Position numbers and translations under genes: made by a program. A DNA stretch of 64,000 nt, taken from a bacterium. GTDB lineage: Bacteria; Armatimonadota; Fimbriimonadia; Fimbriimonadales; Fimbriimonadaceae. Each line of letters opens with the position of its first letter. Positions within the stretch are counted from its first letter, which is position 1. The DNA lies in the NCBI GenBank assembly GCA_027483535.1, contig JAIXUN010000002.1, forward strand, positions 682,001-746,000, written 5' to 3'. The notes under the pieces are model-generated. The model had not been told where the DNA came from. It did no database searches and saw only the letters and a list, made by a program, of their open reading frames with translations. Positions 1 to 8,709 of the stretch are shown in pieces.

Positions 1-458
1 GGACCCTGGTCGCTGGTGACCTTGGCGTTGGGTACGAGCATTCCCAGAAGGGTGGTTTCGCCCGTGATCGGGACGGGTTTTTCTAGGTTGGCGGTTAGCA
101 CAAATCGAATCGAGGGCCCGCCAAGATTCGCCTCCGATCGAAGCGACCAACCCGATCCGCGCATTTCGAGCGTCTTCTTTCCGGCCGTCGTCTCTACGCC
201 AACCACCCGACCCTCGCCGCCCGCAATCGGCGTTTGAATGCCGCTCATCACGCGCTGCCACTTTTCCCCCACCCACGCGTCGACCGAGACCTCCGTCAAG
301 GCTCTGCCAAACTTGACTCGAACCACGCCGCTTTCAAGTCCTTGCGTGAGTTCCGCTTGGACCGCCGCTTTTGGCAATGAGATCGCTGCCGCGCCGCTCT
401 GCGATGCTAGCGAACCAAATCCGAGGAGAATCGAAAGTAGGGCAGCCATCCACCCCAT
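1..458 (-). CDS. Secreted protein with N-terminal signal peptide, truncated by window edge (C-terminus missing)
   Basis: Reverse complement reads MGWMAALLSILLGFGSLASQSGAAAISLPKAAVQAELTQGLESGVVRVKFGRALTEVSVDAWVGEKWQRV... open to position 1; absent from the ORF track because it runs off the edge. Confidence 0.7.
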   Translation of the reverse strand, partial: MGWMAALLSILLGFGSLASQSGAAAISLPKAAVQAELTQGLESGVVRVKFGRALTEVSVDAWVGEKWQRVMSGIQTPIAGGEGRVVGVETTAGKKTLEMRGSGWSLRSEANLGGPSIRFVLTANLEKPVPITGETTLLGMLVPNAKVTSDQG

Positions 459-530
459 TCTATCGGGGTTTCGTACAGGTGTCAGTGCGGCGCCCTTGCC
501 TTGATACGATTAGATTTGGGAGGTCCTGGT

Positions 531-779
531 TCACTCTGTCGATTCGATGAGTTCTCGAATCTTGATTGCGCTCTTCCACTTCTTGATTTCCGCTTCTCGC
601 TTCATGGCTTCTCCACGGGTATCAAATCTCTCGGAGTAGACCAGTTTCCAAGGGCCTCTTCGTGCCGTATAGTGAGATTGACCAGTGTTGTGAAAATCGA
701 GCCTTTGCTCGATGTCATCGGTCTGGCCAACGTAGAAGCGAGCGCTTGTGTCGCTCTGAATGATGTACATGAAGAACAT
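531..779 (-). CDS. GIY-YIG nuclease family protein (small, free-standing, YhbQ-like)
   Basis: MFFMYIIQSDTSARFYVGQTDDIEQRLDFHNTG...YTARRGPWKLVYSE: GIY-YIG core (YII...YVG) with R/H positions and the typical W-LVY-E segment. Confidence 0.88.
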   Translation of the reverse strand: MFFMYIIQSDTSARFYVGQTDDIEQRLDFHNTGQSHYTARRGPWKLVYSERFDTRGEAMKREAEIKKWKSAIKIRELIESTE

Positions 780-788
780 CAGGGAAGA

Positions 789-863
789 TGGTGGGCGGTA
801 CAGGACTTGAACCTGTGACCCCTACAGTGTCATTGTAGTGCTCTACCACTGAGCTAACCGCCC
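789..863 (-). tRNA. tRNA-Val (anticodon GAC), CCA encoded
   Basis: GGGCGGTTAGCTCAGTGGTAGAGCACTACAATGACACTGTAGGGGTCACAGGTTCAAGTCCTGTACCGCCCACCA folds as a complete cloverleaf; anticodon loop ATGACAC. Confidence 0.95.
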
Positions 864-1115
864 GAAACCTTATTTTCATCGAGAGGTTACCGTCTTGTGG
901 TGACCCTCCCGATTCGTCGGGATGCTCTACCACTGAGCTAACCGCCCGAAACCTTATTTTCATTGAGAGGTTACCGTCTTGTGGTGACCCTCCCGATTCG
1001 TCGGGATGCTCTACCACTGAGCTAACCGCCCGAAACCTTTCTTTCATTGGGAGATTACCGTCTTGTGGTGACCCTCCCGATTCATCGGGATGCTCTACCA
1101 CTGAGCTAACCGCCC
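864..1115 (-). repeat. Three tandem 84-nt tRNA-Val 5'-half repeats fused to a conserved non-tRNA hairpin segment
   Basis: Units 864-947, 948-1031 and 1032-1115 each read GGGCGGTTAGCTCAGTGGTAGAGCATCCCGAYGAATCGGGAGGGTCACCACAAGACGGTAAYCTCYC...AAGGTTTC on the minus strand; the first 25 nt are identical to the adjacent tRNA-Val and the 3' acceptor strand is absent. Confidence 0.93.
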
Positions 1116-1283
1116 GAAGCAAAGAGTATACCATTCGACTTCGCGGAAATCTCAACCTTCCCCAACCGCCCTTCGACCGGCAATCTCAACAACAAGTTCC
1201 GCAGGTGTGATATGGAACACACCCCAGCGGTGACTCCCAACCCAGGCCGAGATCGCCAGAAAGCAGACAATTTTGGTGTAGCC

Positions 1284-3290
1284 ATGAAGACCCGCAATCA
1301 ACACCAAAACCTAAGACCCGCATTCTCCAAAGGGCTGCTCTTGGCATCGGCAATGGGATTGGTTGCCCTCACCGGAGTCGCTCAAGCCGCAACCGCAAGC
1401 TCCAACAAGGCCCCAAACAAAACTAAGATCGCGCTTGGCGCGAACATCACCGTTCTTGGCAAGGCGGGACAAACCCTGCTCTGCGGCAAGACCGACGGCA
1501 GCATCGAAGCCCGCGACCTCGAATCCGGTACCGAGCTACAGGTCTGGCGATCCGAAGAAGCGGGCAAAGTGAAGGACGTCATCGAGCACGACGGATTCAC
1601 CTGCTGGATCCAAGAAGGCACGCGCAAACTGATTCTGGGCAACCGAGCCGGACAAGTCGGCGAGATCACTCTCGCCCCTTACTCGGCCCACGCGCCCGTT
1701 CGACTCTCTGGCTGGAAAGATGGCGTGTTCGTTCACTTCCCGGGTCAAACCGTTTTGGTCAATCCTCGCACGCTGCGAGTCCAAACGCTGCGGCAAGCCC
1801 TTCCCGAGAGGATCGCTGCCATCGCCGAACAAGGTCCGGTTCTCAGCACTTGGGACGGCAAAACGGGCATGATCGTCGGAGTCCGAAGGTTCGGAAAGCG
1901 GCAGCAACCGCTGGTACCGGGCGGATTTGAAGAGATCAGCATGGTCACCGCGTGGTCGCCAACTGCAAAGGGCGACCTCCAAATGAAAGGCGCGTTCACC
2001 TGCTCGCTCACTCAGTTTCAAGACGCCCAAGGACCGAAGGTTTTCGAGAAGTTCGGCCAAACCGTTATCGATGAGCCGCACGGAACAGCCGCTCTCGCCA
2101 ACCTAAAAGTGGGTCGAGAAGGTGTGATCGCACTGGACAAAGGCAGACTCCTGCTCATTCCGTTCACCCAAACCAACTGGAGCAACGAATACCGCAAACT
2201 CGCTATCGACCCCAATTACAGCGAGTCTCTCCAATACGATGGTTCAAACGCGTGGTGGTTCGACGAGAAGCGGTTGATCCAAACCAGCCTAGAAGATGGC
2301 GACATGGAAGTATTCGCTCTCCCAAAAAGAGCGAGTGAGATCGACCAGATCATGCCGGATAAAGAGGGCGTCTGGATTCTCTCGAAAGGCAGCATCAGCC
2401 GCATCGAGCCCGACGATCAGAAGTCGGTGACAAGCTTCGGCGCGGTGCACTACACCTTAGGAGCCAAAGGCGACGACATCAAAACCAACGAGCAGCGCTT
2501 GCTCAGCCAAATCGTCGGAAAAGCCGGGTCCACAAGGTTCCCGATCGACCCCTGGGCGGCAGTGCGCGAACTCCTTCAGCGCTCGAAAATCGCAAAGGAC
2601 GCAACCGTCAGCGCAAAGCGAATCAACGAGAAGAAGCGAGTCGGCGCCCTCCAATTCGGCGACCTCGTGGTGAGCGGCAATCGACCAACGGTTTACGTCG
2701 GCAACGGGGAAGTTCTGGAGTTCACTTTTGGAAAAGCAGAGCGCAAGCCCCTGGAGTTAGAGGCAGATTCCCGCATCGAGCGAATCCTGCGCGCCGATGC
2801 AATCGCTTCGGGCGGTGTGACCATGGCAATCGGCTTACTCCCCAAAGTCTTCCCGGTGGGCATCAATCGACCCGTGCCTGAACTCGGTCACAGCATCTTT
2901 GTCCGAGTGAACAAAGACCGAGCAGACGACAAGCCCATTACCGAAAATCAGCAACGACTCATGCAACTCATCAAGGGCTGGGTGGGAACGCCCTACGTTT
3001 GGGCCGGAAACACCAAAGAGGGTTGTGATTGCTCTGGGTTCGTGAAAGGGGTCTTCGCCGAGTACGGAATAAGCCTGCCGCGACACTCGCAAGACATCGG
3101 TCGGGCTCGAATCGGCAAGGTCGTCATGGACGAATTGCGAGCAGGAGACGTTCTGGTCTTCCCGAACCCCAAGCACGTGGCGATCTACATCGGAGACGGT
3201 CGAACCGTGGAAGCGGTTCGAGGCGGAGTCGGCTACAGTTCCATCTCACGACGAAGGTTGGCGGTCGTTCGAAGATTCTTCGACAACTAG
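1284..3290 (+). CDS. Secreted NlpC/P60 family cell-wall hydrolase with long N-terminal (beta-propeller-like) region
   Basis: Signal peptide MKTRNQHQNLRPAFSKGLLLASAMGLVALTGVAQA; C-terminal GTPYVWAGNTKEGCDCSGFVKGVFAEYGISLPRHS...DVLVFPNPKHVAIYIGDG. Start moved from 1212 to 1284 on signal-peptide evidence. Confidence 0.85.
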   Translation: MKTRNQHQNLRPAFSKGLLLASAMGLVALTGVAQAATASSNKAPNKTKIALGANITVLGKAGQTLLCGKTDGSIEARDLESGTELQVWRSEEAGKVKDVIEHDGFTCWIQEGTRKLILGNRAGQVGEITLAPYSAHAPVRLSGWKDGVFVHFPGQTVLVNPRTLRVQTLRQALPERIAAIAEQGPVLSTWDGKTGMIVGVRRFGKRQQPLVPGGFEEISMVTAWSPTAKGDLQMKGAFTCSLTQFQDAQGPKVFEKFGQTVIDEPHGTAALANLKVGREGVIALDKGRLLLIPFTQTNWSNEYRKLAIDPNYSESLQYDGSNAWWFDEKRLIQTSLEDGDMEVFALPKRASEIDQIMPDKEGVWILSKGSISRIEPDDQKSVTSFGAVHYTLGAKGDDIKTNEQRLLSQIVGKAGSTRFPIDPWAAVRELLQRSKIAKDATVSAKRINEKKRVGALQFGDLVVSGNRPTVYVGNGEVLEFTFGKAERKPLELEADSRIERILRADAIASGGVTMAIGLLPKVFPVGINRPVPELGHSIFVRVNKDRADDKPITENQQRLMQLIKGWVGTPYVWAGNTKEGCDCSGFVKGVFAEYGISLPRHSQDIGRARIGKVVMDELRAGDVLVFPNPKHVAIYIGDGRTVEAVRGGVGYSSISRRRLAVVRRFFDN

Positions 3291-3319
3291 GATCAGCATA
3301 TTCTCTAAACTAGAGGGCG

Positions 3320-4288
3320 ATGGTCACCGTCGCCCTCGCCTCTCTCGCTCTCACCTCAACCCCAGCCACGCCGTTTGCCTTTTCCGGTTGGGTGGTGTCG
3401 TGGAACGCCTACTCGCTAGAACGACTTGAAAAATTCGGTGACAGGGTCGATATCGCGCTGGTGGAATGGATGGGCATTGGCAGCGACGGCGTCCCGTTCC
3501 GAAGATCCTTGTGGACGCCAGAGATGAAGAAGCGACTCTTCGATATCGGCAAGAAACACGGCATCAAGTTGTACGCAATGGCAAGCAACTATCAAGAACC
3601 GGAAGGCTTTGACGCCGCCCGAATGACCAAAATTTTCTCCGAGCCGGCAACGCAAGCCAAGCACATTGCCACGCTCACCGACTTCGCCATGAAAGACGGC
3701 TTTTCCGGGATCGACCTGGACTACGAAGCCATGAAAGCGGCCGATAAAGATGGCTTTTCCAAGTTCTGCGGCGACCTGAAAACGGCATGTTCAGCCAAGA
3801 ATCTTAAACTCAGCGTCACCGTGCATCCAAAAGTGAACGACGAAGGCGGATGGGAAGGTCCGCGCGCTCAAGATTACGGCGCCATCGGCAAAGTAGCCGA
3901 TGAAGTTCGCCTAATGTGTTACGACTTCACTTGGGCAGGCAGCGAAGCACCGGGTCCCATCGCCCCAGACGACTGGGTGGAGAACGTCGCCAGATACGCT
4001 CTCACCAAGATTCCGGCCTCCAAGTTACACATAGGAATCGCCAACTACGGTTACGACTGGAATGTGAAGCCGGGTAAGTCGATCATCTTTGAGGATCGAC
4101 CCAAGTCGAAACCCACGCTCGATCCTCGCAGCGGGGAACAGGTTTACAACGGCAAGGTTCACTTCGGCGGGAAAGAGTCCGCGATTCGGAAGATCGCCCT
4201 TGCCCGAAAGCTGGGTCTTGCCGGCGTCGCCTCTTGGTACATCGGTTCAGAAGAACCTGAGATGTGGGAAGTTTTGCCGAAGCGGTAA
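3320..4288 (+). CDS. Glycoside hydrolase family 18-like protein
   Basis: GH18 active-site-like motif FSGIDLDYEA (DxxDxDxE-type) plus LSVTVHPK and VRLMCYDF segments. Confidence 0.8.
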   Translation: MVTVALASLALTSTPATPFAFSGWVVSWNAYSLERLEKFGDRVDIALVEWMGIGSDGVPFRRSLWTPEMKKRLFDIGKKHGIKLYAMASNYQEPEGFDAARMTKIFSEPATQAKHIATLTDFAMKDGFSGIDLDYEAMKAADKDGFSKFCGDLKTACSAKNLKLSVTVHPKVNDEGGWEGPRAQDYGAIGKVADEVRLMCYDFTWAGSEAPGPIAPDDWVENVARYALTKIPASKLHIGIANYGYDWNVKPGKSIIFEDRPKSKPTLDPRSGEQVYNGKVHFGGKESAIRKIALARKLGLAGVASWYIGSEEPEMWEVLPKR

Positions 4289-4318
4289 TCGCACTTGCAA
4301 CACGCGTAGACTCAGCCT

Positions 4319-5467
4319 GTGCAACCGTTCGAACTCGTTCTAACGACCCTTTATGGTGGCATGGCAGCCATCGGAGCCGGGAACGCGTTCCTCATGCGGA
4401 AACCCCGTCGGATCTCGCAACCAACCTTCCAACACAATGTTGTGGTTCTTATCCCGGCTCGTAACGAAGCTGAAAATCTGGCCGAACTCATTCCGCAACT
4501 CACGCCCCAGTGCCGGGTGATCGTTTGCGATGACGAGTCGGAAGACGGGACCGCCGAAATCGCCCGGGCGAACGGTGCTCAAGTGATATCCCCCTCCGAG
4601 GCTCTTCCTTTTGGGTGGACGGGCAAAAATCGAGCCTGCCACCTATTGGCAAAAGTGGCACTGGAGTCCACCGACTGCAAGTGGTGGATCTTCCTAGATG
4701 CAGATGCCCGCGTGAGTCACGACTTCGTGGAATCATCGGTGGGGCTGGCTGAGCAAATGCCCAAAAACTGGGCAGTTCTTACCGGATTCCCCAACATTCT
4801 GCCCGGCAAGTTCCCCGAGCCTCTCTTCCTGGGCTGGGTGGGCTGGATCCTTCTCTCCACCAACCCCTTCTTCCTGGTTTCAAGAACTAGAAAGAGTCAC
4901 AACCGCTTCACCAACGGACAAATCACTGTCTGGCGATCGAGCGTTTACGCCGAGCTTTGGCCGAACGAGCAGCTCAAGGGGCGAATCTTAGAGGACGTGA
5001 TGATCGGCCGTCTGCTTGCGAAAAACGGCTACGGGGTGGATGTTGCGAACCTGGCATCAACGCTCAAGGTCCGCATGTACGACACCTGGAAGGCCGCCTT
5101 CGATGGCATGAGCAAGAACAGTTTTGAGATCATCGGGTCCGCAATCGGCACAGTGGTGCTCGCCGCATTCCTGATGTTTATCGCCTGGGGGTGGCTCTTT
5201 GCCTCGAGCGCATGGGTGGCAGGTGGGTTGTTCCTGATGCTCGGACTGGGGGCGTTTTTCATGACCCTCGGAGTCAAAGGCGACCCTTCTTGGGATTACC
5301 GCTTGGCAGGAAAAACCATTCGGGTGCCGAACGCCTACCTATCTGCTCCGCTGAACCTAATCGTCGCCCCGATCATGATCAGCATCGGCGCGGTGACCAT
5401 GATTCGCAGCCTCATATGGAAAAAACGCGGCCTCACCACATGGAAAGGCCGCGTTTACACGCACTAG
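4319..5467 (+). CDS. Family 2 glycosyltransferase, membrane-associated
   Basis: VVVLIPARNEAENLAELIPQL...VIVCDDESEDGTAEIA...WWIFLDADARV, C-terminal TM helices; GTG start. Confidence 0.85.
   Translation: MQPFELVLTTLYGGMAAIGAGNAFLMRKPRRISQPTFQHNVVVLIPARNEAENLAELIPQLTPQCRVIVCDDESEDGTAEIARANGAQVISPSEALPFGWTGKNRACHLLAKVALESTDCKWWIFLDADARVSHDFVESSVGLAEQMPKNWAVLTGFPNILPGKFPEPLFLGWVGWILLSTNPFFLVSRTRKSHNRFTNGQITVWRSSVYAELWPNEQLKGRILEDVMIGRLLAKNGYGVDVANLASTLKVRMYDTWKAAFDGMSKNSFEIIGSAIGTVVLAAFLMFIAWGWLFASSAWVAGGLFLMLGLGAFFMTLGVKGDPSWDYRLAGKTIRVPNAYLSAPLNLIVAPIMISIGAVTMIRSLIWKKRGLTTWKGRVYTH
5420..5456 (-). terminator. Rho-independent terminator for the 5480-5791 minus gene, located inside the 3' end of the convergent GT2 CDS
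   Basis: Perfect 11-bp stem AAACGCGGCCT / AGGCCGCGTTT, 12-nt loop; on the minus strand it runs into TTTTTT. Confidence 0.65.
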
Positions 5468-5479
5468 AGTCGTTGGAGT

Positions 5480-5791
5480 TTAGTGGGATTCGCCAAGGAT
5501 GTCCGCATATTCATGTCGGATGTCCTTAAGGGCAATGTTGGAGTACACGAACACCACAATGGCGACGATGAGGAGTCCGATGGAGAATCCAATTCCGGCT
5601 CCGTTGATTCCGTCGGCCATATCTTGAGGCTGATAGTCCTTCACCCAAGGCTTGCCGACAACGGTTCCAAGGTAAAAGCCAGCGGCGGTCAGAACCGGCG
5701 TGACAACGCACGTAGACCAGATGAGCGCAATGCGCGTGTCTTCTTCAGCCAAGATTGCCTTCAGCGACGCCATGCTTTTATTTTGCCTCAT
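5480..5791 (-). CDS. Small membrane protein (2 predicted TM helices)
   Basis: 103 aa: ALIWSTCVVTPVLTAAGFYLGTVVG and GAGIGFSIGLLIVAIVVFVYSNIAL hydrophobic stretches. Confidence 0.6.
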   Translation of the reverse strand: MRQNKSMASLKAILAEEDTRIALIWSTCVVTPVLTAAGFYLGTVVGKPWVKDYQPQDMADGINGAGIGFSIGLLIVAIVVFVYSNIALKDIRHEYADILGESH

Positions 5792-5886
5792 TGCGGGCGA
5801 GTTTGCACCCTCTGTTCAATGAGCGGGCCAAACGAAGCAAATTCATAAGGAGTGTTTTCCTGGCAAGGTGACTCCCGATTTCATTA

Positions 5887-5913
5887 GCTGATAAAGATAC
5901 TTGTTTTATCAGC
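5887..5913. promoter_or_regulatory. 9-bp inverted repeat GCTGATAAA-N9-TTTATCAGC in a divergent intergenic region
   Basis: Perfect inverted repeat upstream of the PEP-CTERM gene; no clear terminator context. Confidence 0.35.
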
Positions 5914-6005
5914 AATCACCTTTGTTTTAACTTGTTCAATGGTATCTTTCACCTGTTGGTTTATCTGTGCTTTCACGCATGGATTTCCCTTGACAGTGGG
6001 CAAAA

Positions 6006-6545
6006 ATGAATCTGAAATTATCTCTTTCGCTCGGTGCGGCTCTCCTCGTTGGCATCAGCTCCGCTCAAAGCCGATCGTCCTTCGTGGTCGTCGATGCGAT
6101 CAACTACATCATTGGATCTAAGGCGGGCAACACCCTTGAGGTTGCTGTCGGGCTGAACCCCAGCGTCAAGATCGGTGCAACAACCTACCAAGTGACCGAA
6201 GTGTTTGGCGTCTGGTTGCTCGACGATAACGATGACTTGAACGGCACCGCATCTGATGACGGCGTGTGGGATTTTGACAAGAGCATCAATGGTGCTGGCG
6301 GAATCGTTGGATTCAAAACCAATCCCAACACGGGTCTGACTCCCGGTCAAAGCAAGACCTTCACGTTCTCCACCCTTACGGGATCGGAGGAGGCTCTTGG
6401 CTATCACGTCCGATTCAACCAAAACCTTCCTGGCGGCGGAAACACCTTGTACATCACCAGTCCGAACGTTGTCCCCGAGCCCGCATCCATCGCCGCTCTC
6501 AGCGTCGGTGCGCTCGCTCTCATTCGCCGACGAAAGAACAAGTAA
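6006..6545 (+). CDS. PEP-CTERM sorting domain-containing secreted protein
   Basis: Signal peptide MNLKLSLSLGAALLVGISSAQS; C-terminus VPEPASIAALSVGALALIRRRKNK. Confidence 0.88.
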   Translation: MNLKLSLSLGAALLVGISSAQSRSSFVVVDAINYIIGSKAGNTLEVAVGLNPSVKIGATTYQVTEVFGVWLLDDNDDLNGTASDDGVWDFDKSINGAGGIVGFKTNPNTGLTPGQSKTFTFSTLTGSEEALGYHVRFNQNLPGGGNTLYITSPNVVPEPASIAALSVGALALIRRRKNK

Positions 6546-6571
6546 GAACCCCTTTCGCGAGAAACAAAAAT

Positions 6572-6604
6572 GAGGCGCAGGAATTTCCTGCGCCTCGTTT
6601 GTTT
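6572..6604. terminator. Bidirectional rho-independent terminator between convergent genes
   Basis: GAGGCGCAGGAA-T-TTCCTGCGCCTC followed by GTTTGTTTT on + and preceded by AAACAAAAAT (T-tract on -). Confidence 0.8.
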
Positions 6605-6614
6605 TAGACAAGAC

Positions 6615-8045
6615 CTATTTCAGCGTCTGAGTAAGAATCAGGTTCGTGCTGCCCGGGGTCCCCGCCGGAAAGCCCGCGGTGTAGATGTACCGATCGCCGA
6701 TACGAAGCTTCTTCAGCTTCATGAAAGCCTCCACCGAGCGATCGAGATTGTTCTCCATATCGCTCACACCCTCGATGTAAACCGTATCAACGCCCCAGAC
6801 CACCGCCATGTAAGCAAGCGTCTGCTTCTGCCAGCTAGCGCAGAGAATGGGGGCCTTTGGTCGATACTTCGAGATCAGTCTTGGGGTCTGCCCACTGCTC
6901 GAAGCACAAACAATGGCCTTGGGCTTCATCTCCCGCTCGAGACTACCGACCGCGTTCACCACCGCGTCTACCGTGGGGTCGACCTTCGGTGGGACAACGT
7001 AATCGGGGTGGCTGGCGATCACTTCCTCCGCCGCCTCCGCGATCTTCGCCATGGTTTTCACGCACTCGATGGGATAGCTACCTGCTGCAGTCTCTCCGCT
7101 CAGCATCACCGCATCGGTGCCATCGAGAATCGCGTTAAAGACGTCGCTCGCTTCCGCCCGAGTGGGGCGCGGATTGTTCACCATGCTTTCGAGCATCTGA
7201 GTGGCGGTGATGACGGGTTTGCCCGACAGGCTGCACTTCTCAATAATCGCCTTCTGCGCGGCGGGCACAGATTCAATCTCCATCTGCAAGCCCATGTCGC
7301 CGCGAGCAACCATGATGATGTCCACCATTTTCAAGATGTCGTCGAGATCCTTGATGGCTTCGCGAGTCTCGATCTTCGCGCAGATGCGCATCTCGGCATC
7401 GATGTGATCGAGGAACCGCCGCAGTTCTCGAATATCCAGCGCCGACTTCACGTAGCTCAGCGCAATAAAGTCGCAACCCGCAAGCTTCGCCTGAACCGCG
7501 TCGTCGATGTCTTTTGAGGTCAACGCCGGGACATCGAAAACTTTCCCGACAAGGGTCACGCCTTTCTTGCTCTTGAGGGTTCCGCCCGTAACAACCTTCC
7601 CAACAAACTCACCCTTTTCGCCGGAGGTGATTTTGATTTCAATCTCGCCATCGCCCAGCAAGAGTCGACCACCGGGCTCCATCGCGGCCAAAATCTCGGA
7701 CTGGTTGATGGGCACATCCTTGTTGAGCCCTACCGGAATCGATTGCCCCGTCACCAAGTCAATGGACCCACCGGGGATATCACCCACGCGAAACTTAGGA
7801 CCTTGGAGGTCGGCTAGGATGGCCACCGGAGAGTGGATCGGAGACAGCTCGCGAATCCAGCCAATCCATCGTTGTTTCGCTTCCCAATCGCCGTGACTGC
7901 AGTTCAATCGAGCCACGTTCATTCCGGCATCGATGAGCTGTTTGATCTTTTCTTTCGAGTCAACTGCGGGGCCAAGTGTGCAAACAATCTTTGTGCGGCG
8001 TTTCAAAATGCATCCTGCCTTGCCGAATCTCGGCGACGGGCCCAC
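6615..8045 (-). CDS. pyk: Pyruvate kinase
   Basis: RRTKIVCTLGPAVDSKEKIKQLIDAGMNVARLNCSHG; MVARGDMGLQME; KPVITATQMLESM; SGETAAGSYP. Exact start uncertain (may be slightly downstream). Confidence 0.95.
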   Translation of the reverse strand: MGPSPRFGKAGCILKRRTKIVCTLGPAVDSKEKIKQLIDAGMNVARLNCSHGDWEAKQRWIGWIRELSPIHSPVAILADLQGPKFRVGDIPGGSIDLVTGQSIPVGLNKDVPINQSEILAAMEPGGRLLLGDGEIEIKITSGEKGEFVGKVVTGGTLKSKKGVTLVGKVFDVPALTSKDIDDAVQAKLAGCDFIALSYVKSALDIRELRRFLDHIDAEMRICAKIETREAIKDLDDILKMVDIIMVARGDMGLQMEIESVPAAQKAIIEKCSLSGKPVITATQMLESMVNNPRPTRAEASDVFNAILDGTDAVMLSGETAAGSYPIECVKTMAKIAEAAEEVIASHPDYVVPPKVDPTVDAVVNAVGSLEREMKPKAIVCASSSGQTPRLISKYRPKAPILCASWQKQTLAYMAVVWGVDTVYIEGVSDMENNLDRSVEAFMKLKKLRIGDRYIYTAGFPAGTPGSTNLILTQTLK

Positions 8046-8146
8046 CGTTTACCGGGCGCATTTACAGTATGCCAGTTCGTCTGCCGGTCTGCCGAGGGCA
8101 GCGTCGGTACGTTCACGAATCAAAAACATCGTAAACTTCGGCACGG

Positions 8147-8701
8147 ATGGATTCGCCAAAGGTTCTGGTCCTCGATCGCGATGGGACGCTGATTGTCGAG
8201 AAGCATTACCTCGCCGATCCTGACCTAGTGGAACTCATTCCCGGTGCTACAAAAGCGCTGCACACGCTTACCGAACAAGGGTGGATTTTTGTGGTGGTGA
8301 CCAACCAGTCCGGCGTTGCTAGGGGAATGTTCAGCCTAGTGGAGGTTGCGGCGGTGAACGCTAAGATCGACTCTCTTCTCGCTGAGTCTGGCTTGAAGGT
8401 TGCGGGCTGGTACGTCTCTCCCGACGGACCCGAAGGGGAGTCGCAAACAAGAAAACCCGCCCCCGGCTTAGTCCTACAAGCCGCCCAAGCCATCGGGTTC
8501 ACCCCCAGCGAAGCCGTGTACGTGGGCGATAAAGCGTCCGACCTTCTTCTCGGGAGGAATCTTGGCGGACGGGATGTCCTTGTCCGAACGGGATACGGAC
8601 CAAAAACGGAAGCGGAACTCACCTTTCAGCCCTGGGCGATCATCGATTCTTTGGCGAACCTGCCAAACTTACTGGAGACCGACTCAAGCCATTTCGGTTA
8701 G
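8147..8701 (+). CDS. gmhB: D-glycero-D-manno-heptose bisphosphate phosphatase-like HAD hydrolase
   Basis: LDRDGTLI; VVTNQSGVARG; RKPAPGLVLQAA; YVGDKASDLLLGRN. Confidence 0.85.
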   Translation: MDSPKVLVLDRDGTLIVEKHYLADPDLVELIPGATKALHTLTEQGWIFVVVTNQSGVARGMFSLVEVAAVNAKIDSLLAESGLKVAGWYVSPDGPEGESQTRKPAPGLVLQAAQAIGFTPSEAVYVGDKASDLLLGRNLGGRDVLVRTGYGPKTEAELTFQPWAIIDSLANLPNLLETDSSHFG

Positions 8702-8709
8702 CTGAAACA

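Noticed and set aside
864-1115. Possible CRISPR array because of regular spacing
   Set aside because: The whole 84-nt unit is repeated with almost no unique spacer sequence, there is no cas gene, and the unit begins with tRNA sequence.
715-1155. 146-aa minus ORF containing repeated RAVSSVVEHPDESGGSPQDGNLSMK
   Set aside because: This is a translation through tRNA-Val and the tRNA-half repeats. 'AVSSVVEH' is the usual artefact of translating tRNA genes, so it is not a protein repeat family.
1745-2654. Several minus-strand ORFs of 60-181 aa within 1212-3290
   Set aside because: All lie antisense within the NlpC/P60 gene and lack domain features.
6570-7517. 315-aa plus-strand ORF
   Set aside because: Antisense to pyruvate kinase, which has unambiguous motifs; composition is typical of a shadow frame.
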